From: Caballeronia sp. SEWSISQ10-4 2
GTDB lineage: Bacteria; Pseudomonadota; Gammaproteobacteria; Burkholderiales; Burkholderiaceae
Length of the DNA stretch: 64,000 nucleotides
Assembly (NCBI RefSeq): GCF_030464885.1
Contig: NZ_JALPRJ010000019.1
Location: 1-64,000, forward strand
Reading direction: 5' to 3'
Below are positions 10,028 through 19,109 of this stretch, piece by piece. Numbering within the stretch: position 1 is the first letter of the stretch; each line of letters begins with the position of its first letter. The position numbers and the translations under genes are program-made. A model generated the notes under the pieces. The model did not search any database and had not been told where the DNA came from. It worked only from the letters and a program-made list of their open reading frames with translations.

Positions 10028-10419
10028 CGGATGATCTCTCACAGGAATGGGTTTCAGGGTTGAGTCACGACACGCCGCGGGGCAGGCCGGATCAACTCGC
10101 CATCGTGACGCTTCGCAAGCTTCGGGGAGCAAAAGCATTTGCTATATGCAGGCGCACACATTTCCCGGAACATTTAATCAAATCGATTTCTTCAGACAAC
10201 ATCGCGCGGCGGCGTCCTTTGTTCGACACGCAACAGTGCCGTGGTCCAGGAGCGTGGGCCCGTCAATAGTATGAGGGATAAAAACGTTCGGAATCCGGAA
10301 TGACGGACGCTGATACACTTCTTACGCTTCGTTTTGGTTCTTATCGGCGCGTGCACTGAAGTGTGTGGACGCGCATATTTTTTGCTAGGTTTTGGCGGAT
10401 AAGAGCGATAGGTATGTGC
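10028..10419. other. Intergenic region, no gene recognised
   Basis: About 390 bases between the heme-oxygenase-fold gene start and the end of the small gene at 10420. Only arginine/serine-rich spurious frames are present. An AT-rich patch around 10130-10200 could hold the promoter of the minus-strand gene starting at 10027, but no convincing -35/-10 pair was identified. Confidence 0.5.
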
Positions 10420-10680
10420 TCAAGCGGCCAGCCGCTCGATGCTCATGGCGGGGCGCACGGCTTCGGCCGGATAGATATGCCAGGCGCCGTTGTCGTGGCG
10501 AAAGAAATAGAGCGTGAAGGAGTGCGTCACGAAGTCGGCTGCGCGTTCTACCTCGATGCACACGCACCGTCTGCGCCTGGAACGAATCCGATGAATCGAG
10601 TGCACGCGAAGAGGCACGGCGCTCGCCGCGTCAAGCCATTTTTCAACCAGTCCGCGCAAAGACTGCTCCGTCGCAATCAT
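10420..10680 (-). CDS. Hypothetical protein, 86 aa
   Basis: Small cytoplasmic protein starting MIATEQSLRGLVEKWLD. The ATG at 10680 is preceded by ggagag at good spacing. The middle is basic (RIRSRRRRCVCIEVERA), followed by THSFTLYFFRHDNGAWHIYPAE, a pattern suggesting a small beta-sheet domain. No family is recognised. It lies downstream, on the opposite strand to nothing obvious, of the kinase operon that ends at 10814, which may make it a separate transcript. Confidence 0.6.
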   Translation of the reverse strand: MIATEQSLRGLVEKWLDAASAVPLRVHSIHRIRSRRRRCVCIEVERAADFVTHSFTLYFFRHDNGAWHIYPAEAVRPAMSIERLAA

Positions 10681-10813
10681 ATGACTCTCCGTGGTTCGTC
10701 ACATCGTGTGCCACCGTGCCCATGAGACCATGCTAGGAGTTTCGCAAGACCTTGTCCGTCGGGAGAGACGGATTGTGGCTTCAGGAGCAGCTGGTTTTCT
10801 TGTCGGAATTTCC

Positions 10814-11458
10814 CTACGACCGCTCTCGTTCGGCGCTCAAACCATGTTTGATCGCATAGCGAATCAGTTCGGCATTGTTGTCGAGACCAAGTTTTTGCAT
10901 GAGGCGCATCTTGTGTGTGCTGATGGTCTTTGCGCTGAGCACCAGCACCTCGGCGATAGCATTGATGCTCTTGCCCGCAGCCAGCAGATGCAGCACCTGG
11001 AACTCGCGGTCGGACAGGATCTCATGGGGCGCGGCATCGCCGGAATGGGTGTCGAAGACCATGACATCGATCAGCTTCGGATCGATGAACCGGCCGCCGC
11101 CGGAGAGCTTGCGAATAGCGGCAAGAATGATGTCAGGATCGCTGTCCTTCGTGACATAACCGGTTGCGCCGGCACGCACGGCACGCGCGACGACCTGCGC
11201 TTCGTTGTGAATACTCAGCACGAGAATGGGTAGCACCGGCCGTTCGGTACGCACGCGCCGGATCAGGTCGACGCCACTGATGCCGGGCATCGTCATGTCC
11301 AGCAGCAACAGGTCGACCTCGCAGATGCGCAGCTTGTCGATCACCTCGGCGCCCTGCGCCGCTTCGCCTGCAACCACAATGTCCGTTGTCGTCGCAATGA
11401 TCTGCTTTAATCCGCCACGCACGATCGCGTGGTCGTCTGCAATAAGGATTCTGATCAT
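10814..11458 (-). CDS. LuxR/NarL-family response regulator
   Basis: DNA-binding response regulator of 214 residues. The receiver domain (1-120) shows the acidic pair DD at 8-9, phospho-acceptor Asp54 (LLLLDMTMPG) and Lys104 (YVTKDSD). The C-terminal LuxR helix-turn-helix lies at about 148-205 (LSDREFQVLHLLAAGKS, then LSAKTISTHKMRLM). The ATG at 11458 overlaps the stop of the upstream kinase by four bases (ATGA), which both fixes the start and shows coupled translation. The partner kinase has a HisKA_3 dimerisation domain, the class that normally phosphorylates NarL-type regulators, so the pair is almost certainly cognate. Confidence 0.93.
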   Translation of the reverse strand: MIRILIADDHAIVRGGLKQIIATTTDIVVAGEAAQGAEVIDKLRICEVDLLLLDMTMPGISGVDLIRRVRTERPVLPILVLSIHNEAQVVARAVRAGATGYVTKDSDPDIILAAIRKLSGGGRFIDPKLIDVMVFDTHSGDAAPHEILSDREFQVLHLLAAGKSINAIAEVLVLSAKTISTHKMRLMQKLGLDNNAELIRYAIKHGLSAERERS

Positions 11459-13485
11459 GAGTGTGGCCCGTCGTCCAACGGGACGTGAATCGAAATAACC
11501 GTGCCTGTCTCGGGCGAGCTGTCGATCCGCAACGATCCGCCAATCAGCCGTGCGCGCTCGCTCATGCCAAGCAATCCGTATGAATAACCCATGCTTGCTG
11601 CTGCCGGATCGAAACCGCAACCGTCGTCGCTGACGTGGAGATCAAGCGCCGCGTTGCTGCTGGTCAACGTCACGTCTACCCGTGACGCGCCCGCATGGCG
11701 CGCGACGTTGGTCAGCGACGCCTGCACGATACGAAACACGGCAGTGGCATGGGCATCGTCAAGAACAGGCTCGCCGCCATTGATCCACAACTGGCAGGCC
11801 AGGCCCTTGCGGCGGCCGAAGTCTTCTACCAGCCACTCCAGCGCCGACACAATGCCGAAGTTGAGCGCGGCGGGCCTCAGATGACTGGCCACGTTGCGCA
11901 CCATCCAGATGGTCTTTTCAACCAGTTCGCGCATCTCGTCGGCTTTCTTCGAGGAGTCCGGGTCCCCGGTAAGGCGCATCTTGAGCAGTGAAACGTCCAT
12001 TTTCAGAGCGGTCAGCAACTGCCCGAGTTCGTCATGAATTTCCATCGCAATGCGTTTTCTCTCTTCTTCGCGAATCGCTTCCATGTAGGCAGACAATTCG
12101 CGCAGTTGTTCGCGCGACTCTAGCAGCTCGTGCTCGATGCCCTTGCGCTCCGTAACGTCCTGAATCGTGCCGACCAGCTTTAGTGGCTGCGTCGCGGCGC
12201 CCGGCACGGCCTCGGCCTGGAACTGGACGATCCGCGCTACGCCGTCCGCTCCTCTTACGCGGCAATCGAGGCTGTACGGCCGCCGCTCGGCCAGCAATGC
12301 GCGTACAGCGCGCCGCACCAGCGCCCGGTCGTCACGATGCACAGCCGCAAGAAAGGTCCGGTAATCCGGTCGCGAACCATCCGGCGTCAATCCGAGGATC
12401 CGGTACATTTCGTTGGACCAATGAATCACGCCGCCTGCGGTGTCCCACTCCCAGTCACCGAGCCTCGCCAGCCGTTGCGCGTTGGCAAGGCTTGCTTCGC
12501 TCGCGCGCAATTTCACCTCGGCCTGCTTGCGTGCCGTAACGTCGGTGAGGCCGACATAGATGGCCGGTGCGTCGTCGAAAGTCGCCACCCGTGCGGTAAG
12601 CATTGCCCAGAACGTGGTGCCGTCGGGCCGTTTGAAATTGACTTCGGTGTTGCGAAAACTTCCTTCTGTGCGCAGATACTGCACCAGCCTGCCGCGCGTG
12701 GCGGGGTTCACATAGAAGTCCACAACGTGAAGAACCGTGTCCGTCTGCATGGGCAAACCGAACAATTTGCGAAACGGCTCGTTCATGTAGAGCAGTGTTC
12801 CGTCGGGCATCGACGTGATGCAAAACGGCAGCGGACTCGTCTCCACAATGGTGCGGAACCGCGCCTCGCTCGACAGCAACTTCGCTTCGGCGCGCCTGCG
12901 CTCCTCTATCTCCAGCCGCAGGCTTGCATTCGCCCGCGCCAGTTCCGCGGTGCGCAGCGCGACACGGGCCTCGAGTTCGTCGCGTGCACGGGACAGCGCC
13001 GCTTCGGCCTGCTGGCGCACGCTCGCCTCGTTCGACAATTGCCGGTTCTGTGCGACGAGCTGCTTGTGCATGGCGCGCAGTGACAGATGTGTGCCGATGC
13101 GCGCCATCATTTCGTCGATCTGGACAGGCTTCGTCACGTAGTCGGCGCCGCCTGCCGCGAAACCTTCGACCAGATCCTCGATGCCGGTAAGCGACGTCAT
13201 GAAGATCACCGAAATATCGCGCGTCTGCTCGTTCATCTTGAGCCGGCGGCAGGTTTCGAAACCGTCGATGCCGCCGGGCATCTTCACATCGAGCAGGATG
13301 AGATCAGGCTGCGAAAACCGTGCGCGTTCGAGCGCTTCCACGCCATCGAGAGCGACCAGCACGCGAAAGCCCTGGTCCGCGAGACTGTCGACCACGAGGC
13401 TGAGATTGGCCGGCATGTCATCGACAATGAGAATTGCCGGCGGCTCGCTCATGCCGGCGCCCGGGTTCGCATTGAACTCGCTCAT
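11455..13485 (-). CDS. NarX-type sensor kinase with N-terminal receiver and two PAS domains
   Basis: Soluble kinase of 676 residues without membrane segments. Domains in order are a receiver (about 17-135, Asp66 in DLILLDVKMPG), a coiled coil (about 140-205), PAS (about 210-325), a second PAS/PAC (about 330-450), a HisKA_3 domain with the phospho-accepting His484 in IAMEIHDELGQ, and a HATPase at about 560-672. The N-terminal receiver suggests that it takes a signal from another kinase, most simply the hybrid kinase encoded just upstream. It overlaps its neighbours by four bases on both sides, making one coupled three-gene unit. Confidence 0.92.
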   Translation of the reverse strand: MSEFNANPGAGMSEPPAILIVDDMPANLSLVVDSLADQGFRVLVALDGVEALERARFSQPDLILLDVKMPGGIDGFETCRRLKMNEQTRDISVIFMTSLTGIEDLVEGFAAGGADYVTKPVQIDEMMARIGTHLSLRAMHKQLVAQNRQLSNEASVRQQAEAALSRARDELEARVALRTAELARANASLRLEIEERRRAEAKLLSSEARFRTIVETSPLPFCITSMPDGTLLYMNEPFRKLFGLPMQTDTVLHVVDFYVNPATRGRLVQYLRTEGSFRNTEVNFKRPDGTTFWAMLTARVATFDDAPAIYVGLTDVTARKQAEVKLRASEASLANAQRLARLGDWEWDTAGGVIHWSNEMYRILGLTPDGSRPDYRTFLAAVHRDDRALVRRAVRALLAERRPYSLDCRVRGADGVARIVQFQAEAVPGAATQPLKLVGTIQDVTERKGIEHELLESREQLRELSAYMEAIREEERKRIAMEIHDELGQLLTALKMDVSLLKMRLTGDPDSSKKADEMRELVEKTIWMVRNVASHLRPAALNFGIVSALEWLVEDFGRRKGLACQLWINGGEPVLDDAHATAVFRIVQASLTNVARHAGASRVDVTLTSSNAALDLHVSDDGCGFDPAAASMGYSYGLLGMSERARLIGGSLRIDSSPETGTVISIHVPLDDGPHS

Positions 13486-15635
13486 GGCGCAGGCCTCGCG
13501 TCAAGATGCCGCTCCACAAGCAAGAGGATCGCTTTTGACTGATAGCCCTTTGCCAGACCACGCAGTTGCGCCGTAAATGGTTCGTAGTCCGCATCGAGTG
13601 AGGCAACACGGTCGGCCCACAACACGATATCGCGCATGTTGCCGAGCCGCGCGAGGCGATGCAGCTCGCCCATCTCCCCCGCCGGCACGGCAAGCACATC
13701 AGGCTGCGCGGGGTGCACGGCTTGCATGCTCGTCGCGGCATAGGTCCACTCGAGCTCGAGCAACGCAGCGATCCAGGCCAGCAGCCGGTCGAACTCGACC
13801 GGCTTGGGAAGAAACGCATTCACCCCGGCCGCGAGGCTCTTTTTCTCGTCACGGCCGGAAGGGCTCGCAGTCACCACAATGATCGGCAGATCGGCGAAGC
13901 CCGGCGTCCGACGCAACCGCCGCGTGGCCTCGAGCCCGTCCATGCCGGGCATCACGATATCCGTGATGATCAACGCCGGCCGCTCGCTTTGAGCCTTGGC
14001 CAGTCCGTCTAGGCCGCTCGCCGCCTCGACGGTCTCGAAGCCGAGCCGGCTCAGCAACTCGGCAATTACCGTGCGATTGACGGCTACGTCGTCGATGATC
14101 AGCACCTTCCTGCGCGGCCCCTCGTAGCCGGTTGCAACATGTGTGACCGGCTGGTGAGACGTGCCGGGCGGCAGCATCGTGACAGGCGCCAGTTCGAACC
14201 AGAAGGTACTACTCTGCCCGAGCTGGCTTTCGACGTGAATCTCGCTTCCCATCGCCCGCACGAACTCCCGGCTGATTGCAAGCCCGAGCCCGGTGCCCTC
14301 GGCGCGGCGCTCCGGACTGCCGACCTGCTCGAAGGGCTCGAAGACCGTTCCCAACTGGTCCGGGGGAATGCCGATTCCAGTGTCCTGTACGTTGAACCGT
14401 ACAGCGCCGGGAAGCGTCCGCGTGACCAGCAGGCTTACCCTGCCCTGATCGGTGAATTTGACAGCGTTCGCGAGCAGGTTGAACAGCACCTGCCGCAGCC
14501 GCCGCGGGTCGGCACGCACGCCGCCGGGCACGTCGGACGCGATCTCGCAGACGCACTCAAGCTGCTTCTCTTCCGCCTTCACGCCGATGATCTCGCGAAT
14601 CACATCCACGAGGCCCGGCAAGGCCACGTCGCCGATCTCCAGCCGCAGCCTGCCCGCTTCGATCCTCGCGAAGTCGAGCGTGTCGTCGATTAGCGTCAGG
14701 AGATGTTCGCCGCTGCGCTGGATGACGGCCACGCCGGCATGTTGCCGTTCGTTCAGCGCACTGTCGCGCTGCAGAATCTGCGCATAGCCCAGGATGCCGT
14801 TCAGCGGCGTACGTAATTCGTGGCTCATGTTGGCGAGGAATTCGCCCTTCGCCCGGTTCGCCGCTTCGGCCGAACGCAGCGCTTCGCGCTGCGCCGCGGC
14901 CGCGCGTTCGTCGAGATAGGCGGTGTGCAAACGCGTGCCCATTGCATGAAACGCGGTGACTACGCGATCAAGTTCGTCGGACTGGCGGGGCTGGCGACGC
15001 TGCAGGCTGAACGGCCCGGGCGCCTCGCGAAAGTCGTAACGGCCGACCAGACGCGCGATGGCGGCGAGGTGCCGCGTAACGAGCTGCCAGAAAATATAGA
15101 TGATGAAGAGCGCGACGAGAAACGTGTTGGCGGCCTGGCTCACCAGGATCACGAACGCGGTTTGCGCCAGCTCGCGATAGAGATCGGAGAGCGTCGCTTC
15201 AACGTACAAGGTGCCGATCTTCCGATCCGCACCGTGGATGCGATAAGAAATCGGAAATTCGCGCCAAACGACCGCGTCGCTCATGCGCTTGCCGGCGCTC
15301 ACCACCAGCGGCGAGGTGATCGTGCTGGACTCGCGTACCTCGGCGGCACGAATGTCGGCGAGACGAAGCATGCCATCCAGTTCGAGTTGAAGCTGCTGCC
15401 GGTCAAGCCGCCACAAACTCTCGCTGAGACTGTCGCGATAGCTCCGGTCGATATCGGACAGCCGGTTCTGGATAAGTGTGGTCCCGCGCTCGTAGTCACC
15501 GTAGAGTTGAAGCGCGGTCATCAGCAGCGTAACCACGCAGCTGAACAGGAGGACGGTCGCGAGGAGCCGCAGGAGCACGCTGTGGCGAAAGCGGCCCAGC
15601 GATCCCCACAGCGCGCTGAACGTGTTGAGAACCAT
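13482..15635 (-). CDS. Membrane hybrid sensor histidine kinase
   Basis: First gene of the three-gene phosphorelay, 717 residues. A transmembrane helix at about 19-42 and a second at about 158-185 bracket a periplasmic sensor region of about 115 residues. Then come a HAMP-like linker, HisKA with His272 in ANMSHELRTPLNG, HATPase (about 310-485), a receiver with Asp559 in LIITDIVMPGMDG, and a tail of about 90 residues with no clear motif. The sensed signal is unknown. A likely flow is His272 to Asp559, then through another step to the receiver of the next protein and finally to the LuxR regulator, but this routing is inference from gene order. Confidence 0.92.
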   Translation of the reverse strand: MVLNTFSALWGSLGRFRHSVLLRLLATVLLFSCVVTLLMTALQLYGDYERGTTLIQNRLSDIDRSYRDSLSESLWRLDRQQLQLELDGMLRLADIRAAEVRESSTITSPLVVSAGKRMSDAVVWREFPISYRIHGADRKIGTLYVEATLSDLYRELAQTAFVILVSQAANTFLVALFIIYIFWQLVTRHLAAIARLVGRYDFREAPGPFSLQRRQPRQSDELDRVVTAFHAMGTRLHTAYLDERAAAAQREALRSAEAANRAKGEFLANMSHELRTPLNGILGYAQILQRDSALNERQHAGVAVIQRSGEHLLTLIDDTLDFARIEAGRLRLEIGDVALPGLVDVIREIIGVKAEEKQLECVCEIASDVPGGVRADPRRLRQVLFNLLANAVKFTDQGRVSLLVTRTLPGAVRFNVQDTGIGIPPDQLGTVFEPFEQVGSPERRAEGTGLGLAISREFVRAMGSEIHVESQLGQSSTFWFELAPVTMLPPGTSHQPVTHVATGYEGPRRKVLIIDDVAVNRTVIAELLSRLGFETVEAASGLDGLAKAQSERPALIITDIVMPGMDGLEATRRLRRTPGFADLPIIVVTASPSGRDEKKSLAAGVNAFLPKPVEFDRLLAWIAALLELEWTYAATSMQAVHPAQPDVLAVPAGEMGELHRLARLGNMRDIVLWADRVASLDADYEPFTAQLRGLAKGYQSKAILLLVERHLDARPAP

Positions 15636-15956
15636 AACCCCCCGCGAGTGCCCTGATCCTCGTTTTCGCCAATCTGCACTCGGTGCGTACGGCGGTTATC
15701 GTGAGCTCACTGGGGACGACACGCTGTTCGCCTGCCGTCGATATAGATCTTTTATATGTGAGCAGACCAGAGCCGCGCCTCGTTGCACGCGCCCCTTATA
15801 GCCCGTTAAAGACTGGGAACCCGATGGCGGGAGACGACGGCTTCAATGCTTTTTTTTCATTAGTACGTCGGCAGACGGTTGGCGTACATCGAACGGATTG
15901 CGCCGAGCTTTCAAATCCATTCCGGTTCGCCCCCGGCAACAACGATCAATGCGAAC
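15636..15956. other. Intergenic region upstream of the phosphorelay operon
   Basis: About 320 bases without a convincing gene. It contains AT-richer stretches near 15740-15760 (atatagatcttttatatg) and 15850-15862 (a T-run) that may hold the operon promoter. No confident promoter pair or operator was found. Confidence 0.5.
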
Positions 15957-16325
15957 CTAACCGTTTGCGGCAATGTGGAACGGGCCGAATGAATTGCCAA
16001 GAACCTCGTCGATACAATCGGCCAGATCGCACAGCACACCCGATTCCTCGCCGTCGAGCGTTTCCGCGTGATATTTCCGCAGTTCCCACATGGTGTCCGC
16101 CAAGCGCCTGATCGATATGGGACCGCTATTGATCAGAGGCCAGCAATGCATCAGGTACGCAAGCGGAATGACGTTCCTGTTCTCACACCATGAATCGAAC
16201 AAGCGCAGGCAGATAGTGTGGATATGTTCCACAGCATTCTCGCGCTCGGATAGATACGGAATCATGGCGGCTAACCAGTAAGGCCATTTCGATCGTTCAA
16301 ATTCTAGGCTTGCGACCGGGATCAC
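15957..16325 (-). CDS. Hypothetical protein, up to 122 aa
   Basis: Unrecognised cytoplasmic protein with balanced amino-acid composition, including many Trp, Cys and Ile residues (HTICLRLFDSWCENRNVIPLAY), which argues that it is a real gene. The frame opens with GTG at 16325. An internal ATG at 16265 (MIPYLSERENAVEHIH) is an equally plausible start, and neither has a good ribosome-binding site. Helical content looks high. It stands alone, and the structured inverted-repeat element at 16346-16438 lies immediately upstream. Confidence 0.55.
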   Translation of the reverse strand: MIPVASLEFERSKWPYWLAAMIPYLSERENAVEHIHTICLRLFDSWCENRNVIPLAYLMHCWPLINSGPISIRRLADTMWELRKYHAETLDGEESGVLCDLADCIDEVLGNSFGPFHIAANG

Positions 16326-16345
16326 GCAGTCAGGAAACGCGGAAA

Positions 16346-16438
16346 ATGGGCATGGGCGTATGCTGATTCGGCTGTAAGGAAATCCTTATATGCCGGCATA
16401 CGCCCGAGGGGCCGCAACGAACAGCGAGCCATGCCCAT
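16346..16438. repeat. Nested inverted repeats
   Basis: Three nested perfect inverted repeats share one centre region. The outer arms are ATGGGCATGG (16346-16355) with CCATGCCCAT (16429-16438). The middle arms are GGGCGTATGC (16354-16363) with GCATACGCCC (16396-16405). The inner arms are AAGGA with TCCTT (16376-16387, two-base loop). The element lies between the stop of the MFS gene (16462) and the next minus-strand gene. On the minus strand the middle hairpin is followed by ATTTT a few bases on, so it may terminate MFS transcripts, but the three-layer structure is more elaborate than a normal terminator. Confidence 0.65.
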
Positions 16439-16461
16439 GGCTCAGACGCTTAAGTTAAGCG

Positions 16462-17802
16462 TCAAGCGCGTCGTCCCGAGCCTTCTTCGACGAGAGGATC
16501 CGGCGCGTTCTCCAGAGCGGTGTCGTGACGAAGCAGGAGGACGGCTGCAACGCCCACCAGCCCCGCCCCTGCCAGGCAGAGCAATCCGGCGGCGAAGCTG
16601 CCGGTACTGTCCTTGATCCACCCCATGGCATAGGGTCCGAAGAACCCCGCCAGATTGCCCAGTGAGTTCACCGCGGCAATGCCGCCCGCTGCGGCCGCTC
16701 CCGAAAGAAAGGCGGCGGGCAGCGTCCAGATCACCGGCAGGCAGCCGAATATGCCAAAGCCGGCAATCGATAGCGCAATCATCTTCAGCACCGGATCGTC
16801 CAGTGCCGTCGATGCCGCGATTCCACCGGCAGCCACCAGCAGCGGAATGGCCACATGCCACTTGCGCTCGAGCTTGCGGTCGGAACGACGCCCCCACAAG
16901 ACCATGCCGAACGCGCCGACAATGTAAGGCAGCGACGTCACAAGGCCGGTCTGGACATTGCCGAGGCCGAAGCCTTTGACAATCTGCGGCAGGAAGAAAC
17001 TCAGGCCGTAGTTCGTCGCGTTAGCGCCGAAGTAGATGAGCGCCACCGCGAGAACCCGCGGATTGAACAAGGCTTCCCGCACGCTGAAGCTGCGCACGGC
17101 CTCGCGCTGCGCGCGCTCCTGGGCTTGCCGGTTCACGAGCCAGTCGCGCTCCTCGGCCTCAAGCCAGGTCGCATCCGCCGGTTTATCGGTGAGATAAGAC
17201 AGGACCACGAACGACAAGAACAGAGCCGGCAGCGCTTCGATGAGATAGACCCACTGCCAGCCCGCCAGACTGGCGAGTTTATCCAGGTTCAGCAGCGCGC
17301 CGGAGATGGGCGCGCCAATAACCGTGGACAGCGGGATGGCCACCATGAAGTAGCCGACCACGCGCGCGCGATAGGCTGCCGGATACCACAGGGTCAGGAA
17401 GAAGATGATGCCCGGGAAGAATCCCGCTTCGGCAATGCCGAGCAACACCCGCAAGGTGTAGAACACGTGTGCCGCCGAGAGGCCTGTCCACCGCGAGATA
17501 TCGGGGATGAACGCCATCGCGCCGGCGAGGATGCCCCAGGTGAACATGATCCGCGCAATCCATCGGCGTGCGCCGAACTTCTCCAGCAGCAGGTTGGACG
17601 GCACCTCGAAGAAAAAATAAGCGATGAAGAAAATCCCGGCGCCGAAGCCGTACGCACTTGAGGAAAACCCGAGGTCCTTATTCATCTGCAACGCGGCGAA
17701 ACCGACGTTGACACGGTCAAGGTACGCTATGAAATAACAGAGGATCAGGAACGGGACGAGCCGCTTAGTCACGCGTGCCAAAGTACGGTTTTCAAGTTCC
17801 AC
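16462..17802 (-). CDS. MFS transporter, anion:cation symporter (phthalate permease-like) family
   Basis: Inner-membrane proton-coupled importer of 446 residues with about 12 hydrophobic segments. The N-terminal signature LVPFLILCYFIAYLDRVNVG at 15-34 and the loop-2/3 motif PSNLLLEKFGARRW near 69-82 are typical of the ACS family, which carries hexuronates, tartrate, phthalate and other organic acids. The start is GTG at 17802, supported by ggggaagacc upstream. The gene stands between a divergent solute-binding-like gene and unrelated genes, with no catabolic partner beside it, so the substrate is open. Confidence 0.88.
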   Translation of the reverse strand: MELENRTLARVTKRLVPFLILCYFIAYLDRVNVGFAALQMNKDLGFSSSAYGFGAGIFFIAYFFFEVPSNLLLEKFGARRWIARIMFTWGILAGAMAFIPDISRWTGLSAAHVFYTLRVLLGIAEAGFFPGIIFFLTLWYPAAYRARVVGYFMVAIPLSTVIGAPISGALLNLDKLASLAGWQWVYLIEALPALFLSFVVLSYLTDKPADATWLEAEERDWLVNRQAQERAQREAVRSFSVREALFNPRVLAVALIYFGANATNYGLSFFLPQIVKGFGLGNVQTGLVTSLPYIVGAFGMVLWGRRSDRKLERKWHVAIPLLVAAGGIAASTALDDPVLKMIALSIAGFGIFGCLPVIWTLPAAFLSGAAAAGGIAAVNSLGNLAGFFGPYAMGWIKDSTGSFAAGLLCLAGAGLVGVAAVLLLRHDTALENAPDPLVEEGSGRRA

Positions 17803-18149
17803 TGGTCTTCCCCTAAGTCAGAGTTTCAAATCATCGATTTTGGGACGAGTGTTCATTTCTCTTTGCCGTGAAAGCATAGTGCTCCTAAGACGAAGCGGGA
17901 AGTAGTATGTGCCCGTGGGACCCTGGTTAATGCTGACAAGGTGCAAGGTGGGCTTCGGCAGAATCGGCCGAATCGACCGAAAGATGCCTCGGGATCCGGA
18001 AGAAATGTCTGCGGGTAGTGACGTATATCGGTGACGTATGGAAGACCCTGCGCCCCCCCAATCACGCACGTCATGTCGATTTGAATTCCTGCAAGACAGG
18101 GGCGCACAGCGCTCGAACCCAGTTGGAGGCCCCGGTCAGGGGAAGGCAC
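17803..18149. other. Divergent intergenic region, MFS and solute-binding-like genes
   Basis: About 350 bases between divergent starts at 17802 and 18150. No gene is convincing, and no strong palindrome was found beyond short matches such as cggcagaatcggccg near 17957. The promoters of both genes must lie here, but I cannot place them with confidence. Confidence 0.45.
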
Positions 18150-19100
18150 ATGCGAAGGGATTGGACTGCCGGCATTCGTGCTCTCGCCTGTGCCTCGTTG
18201 CTGACGAGCGTGGCCAGCCTTTCATTGACCGGCGCCGCCGAGGCTCAGGCCCGCAATCCGGAGCCTGCCGTCCCAGCCGCGCCCATGCAGATCCGCATCC
18301 TTCGTGTGGCCGATGAAGTCGTTCGGGAGAGGCGCTGGGACTTCCTGATCGCGGCTCTGGACCATACGATCCCCACGTACGGACCGTACGTTATCGATGC
18401 ATACTCCGCGCCGATGTCGACGCAGCGGGAAGTCGAGGAGGTCATATCGGGTCGTCTGATGAATGTGATCGCGAGCGATTGCGGTCATCCGGACCTCAAC
18501 GCGCAGACCCTCCCGATTGCCATTCCTATCGATAAAGGCTTACTCGGTTATCGGGTTTCTCTGATCCGGCGAGATCAACAGGCGAGGATCAACAAGGTCA
18601 ACGAAATCCAGGGCCTTCGTCTCCTGAGTATCGGACAAGCTCAGGACTGGGGCGATGTGCCCGTGTACCGGTACAACGGTATTCCCCTGGTCACGACGAG
18701 CCACTACGACCTCCTGTTCCCCATGCTGGCTCACCGCCGATTCGATCTGTTCCCACGCGGTGTTCTCGAGATCACGCCCGAACTCGTTTCGTTCCAGGCC
18801 CAGTACCCCGACATGGCGATCGAAACCCATCTGTTGATCCGGTACTCGTATGCGCAATTCTTCTACGTCAACAAGTCTTACCCGTTGATCGCACAACGCA
18901 TTAAGGACGGGCTGGAGGAAATGCGGAAGGACGGCAGCTTTGAAGCCCTCTTCCAGAAGAATTTTGCGCGGGCCGTGGCCGATTTGCATCTGGAACGGCG
19001 TGTTCTGATCGACTTGAAAAATCCGTTCCTTCCCGACTGGGTGCCGGTCGAGCGCAAGGAACTCTGGCTCGATCCGGTCACGCTCAGCAAGCCCGGTTAA
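18150..19100 (+). CDS. Periplasmic solute-binding-fold protein
   Basis: Exported protein of 316 residues. The ATG at 18150 is preceded by aggggaagg and opens a signal peptide (MRRDWTAGIRALACASLLTS to about GAAEAQA, residue 34). The mature part resembles family-3 binding proteins: IRILRVADE near 48, TQREVEEVISGRLMNVIASD, a hinge-like LLGYRVSLIRRD, and a C-terminal YPLIAQRIKDGLEEMRKDG followed by FEALFQKNF, which is the normal helix closing such folds. No permease or ATPase is adjacent. Its neighbours are an MFS gene (divergent) and OmpW (convergent, nine bases apart), so it may be a stand-alone sensor or binding protein. Confidence 0.78.
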   Translation: MRRDWTAGIRALACASLLTSVASLSLTGAAEAQARNPEPAVPAAPMQIRILRVADEVVRERRWDFLIAALDHTIPTYGPYVIDAYSAPMSTQREVEEVISGRLMNVIASDCGHPDLNAQTLPIAIPIDKGLLGYRVSLIRRDQQARINKVNEIQGLRLLSIGQAQDWGDVPVYRYNGIPLVTTSHYDLLFPMLAHRRFDLFPRGVLEITPELVSFQAQYPDMAIETHLLIRYSYAQFFYVNKSYPLIAQRIKDGLEEMRKDGSFEALFQKNFARAVADLHLERRVLIDLKNPFLPDWVPVERKELWLDPVTLSKPG

Positions 19101-19109
19101 AACCGCGGG

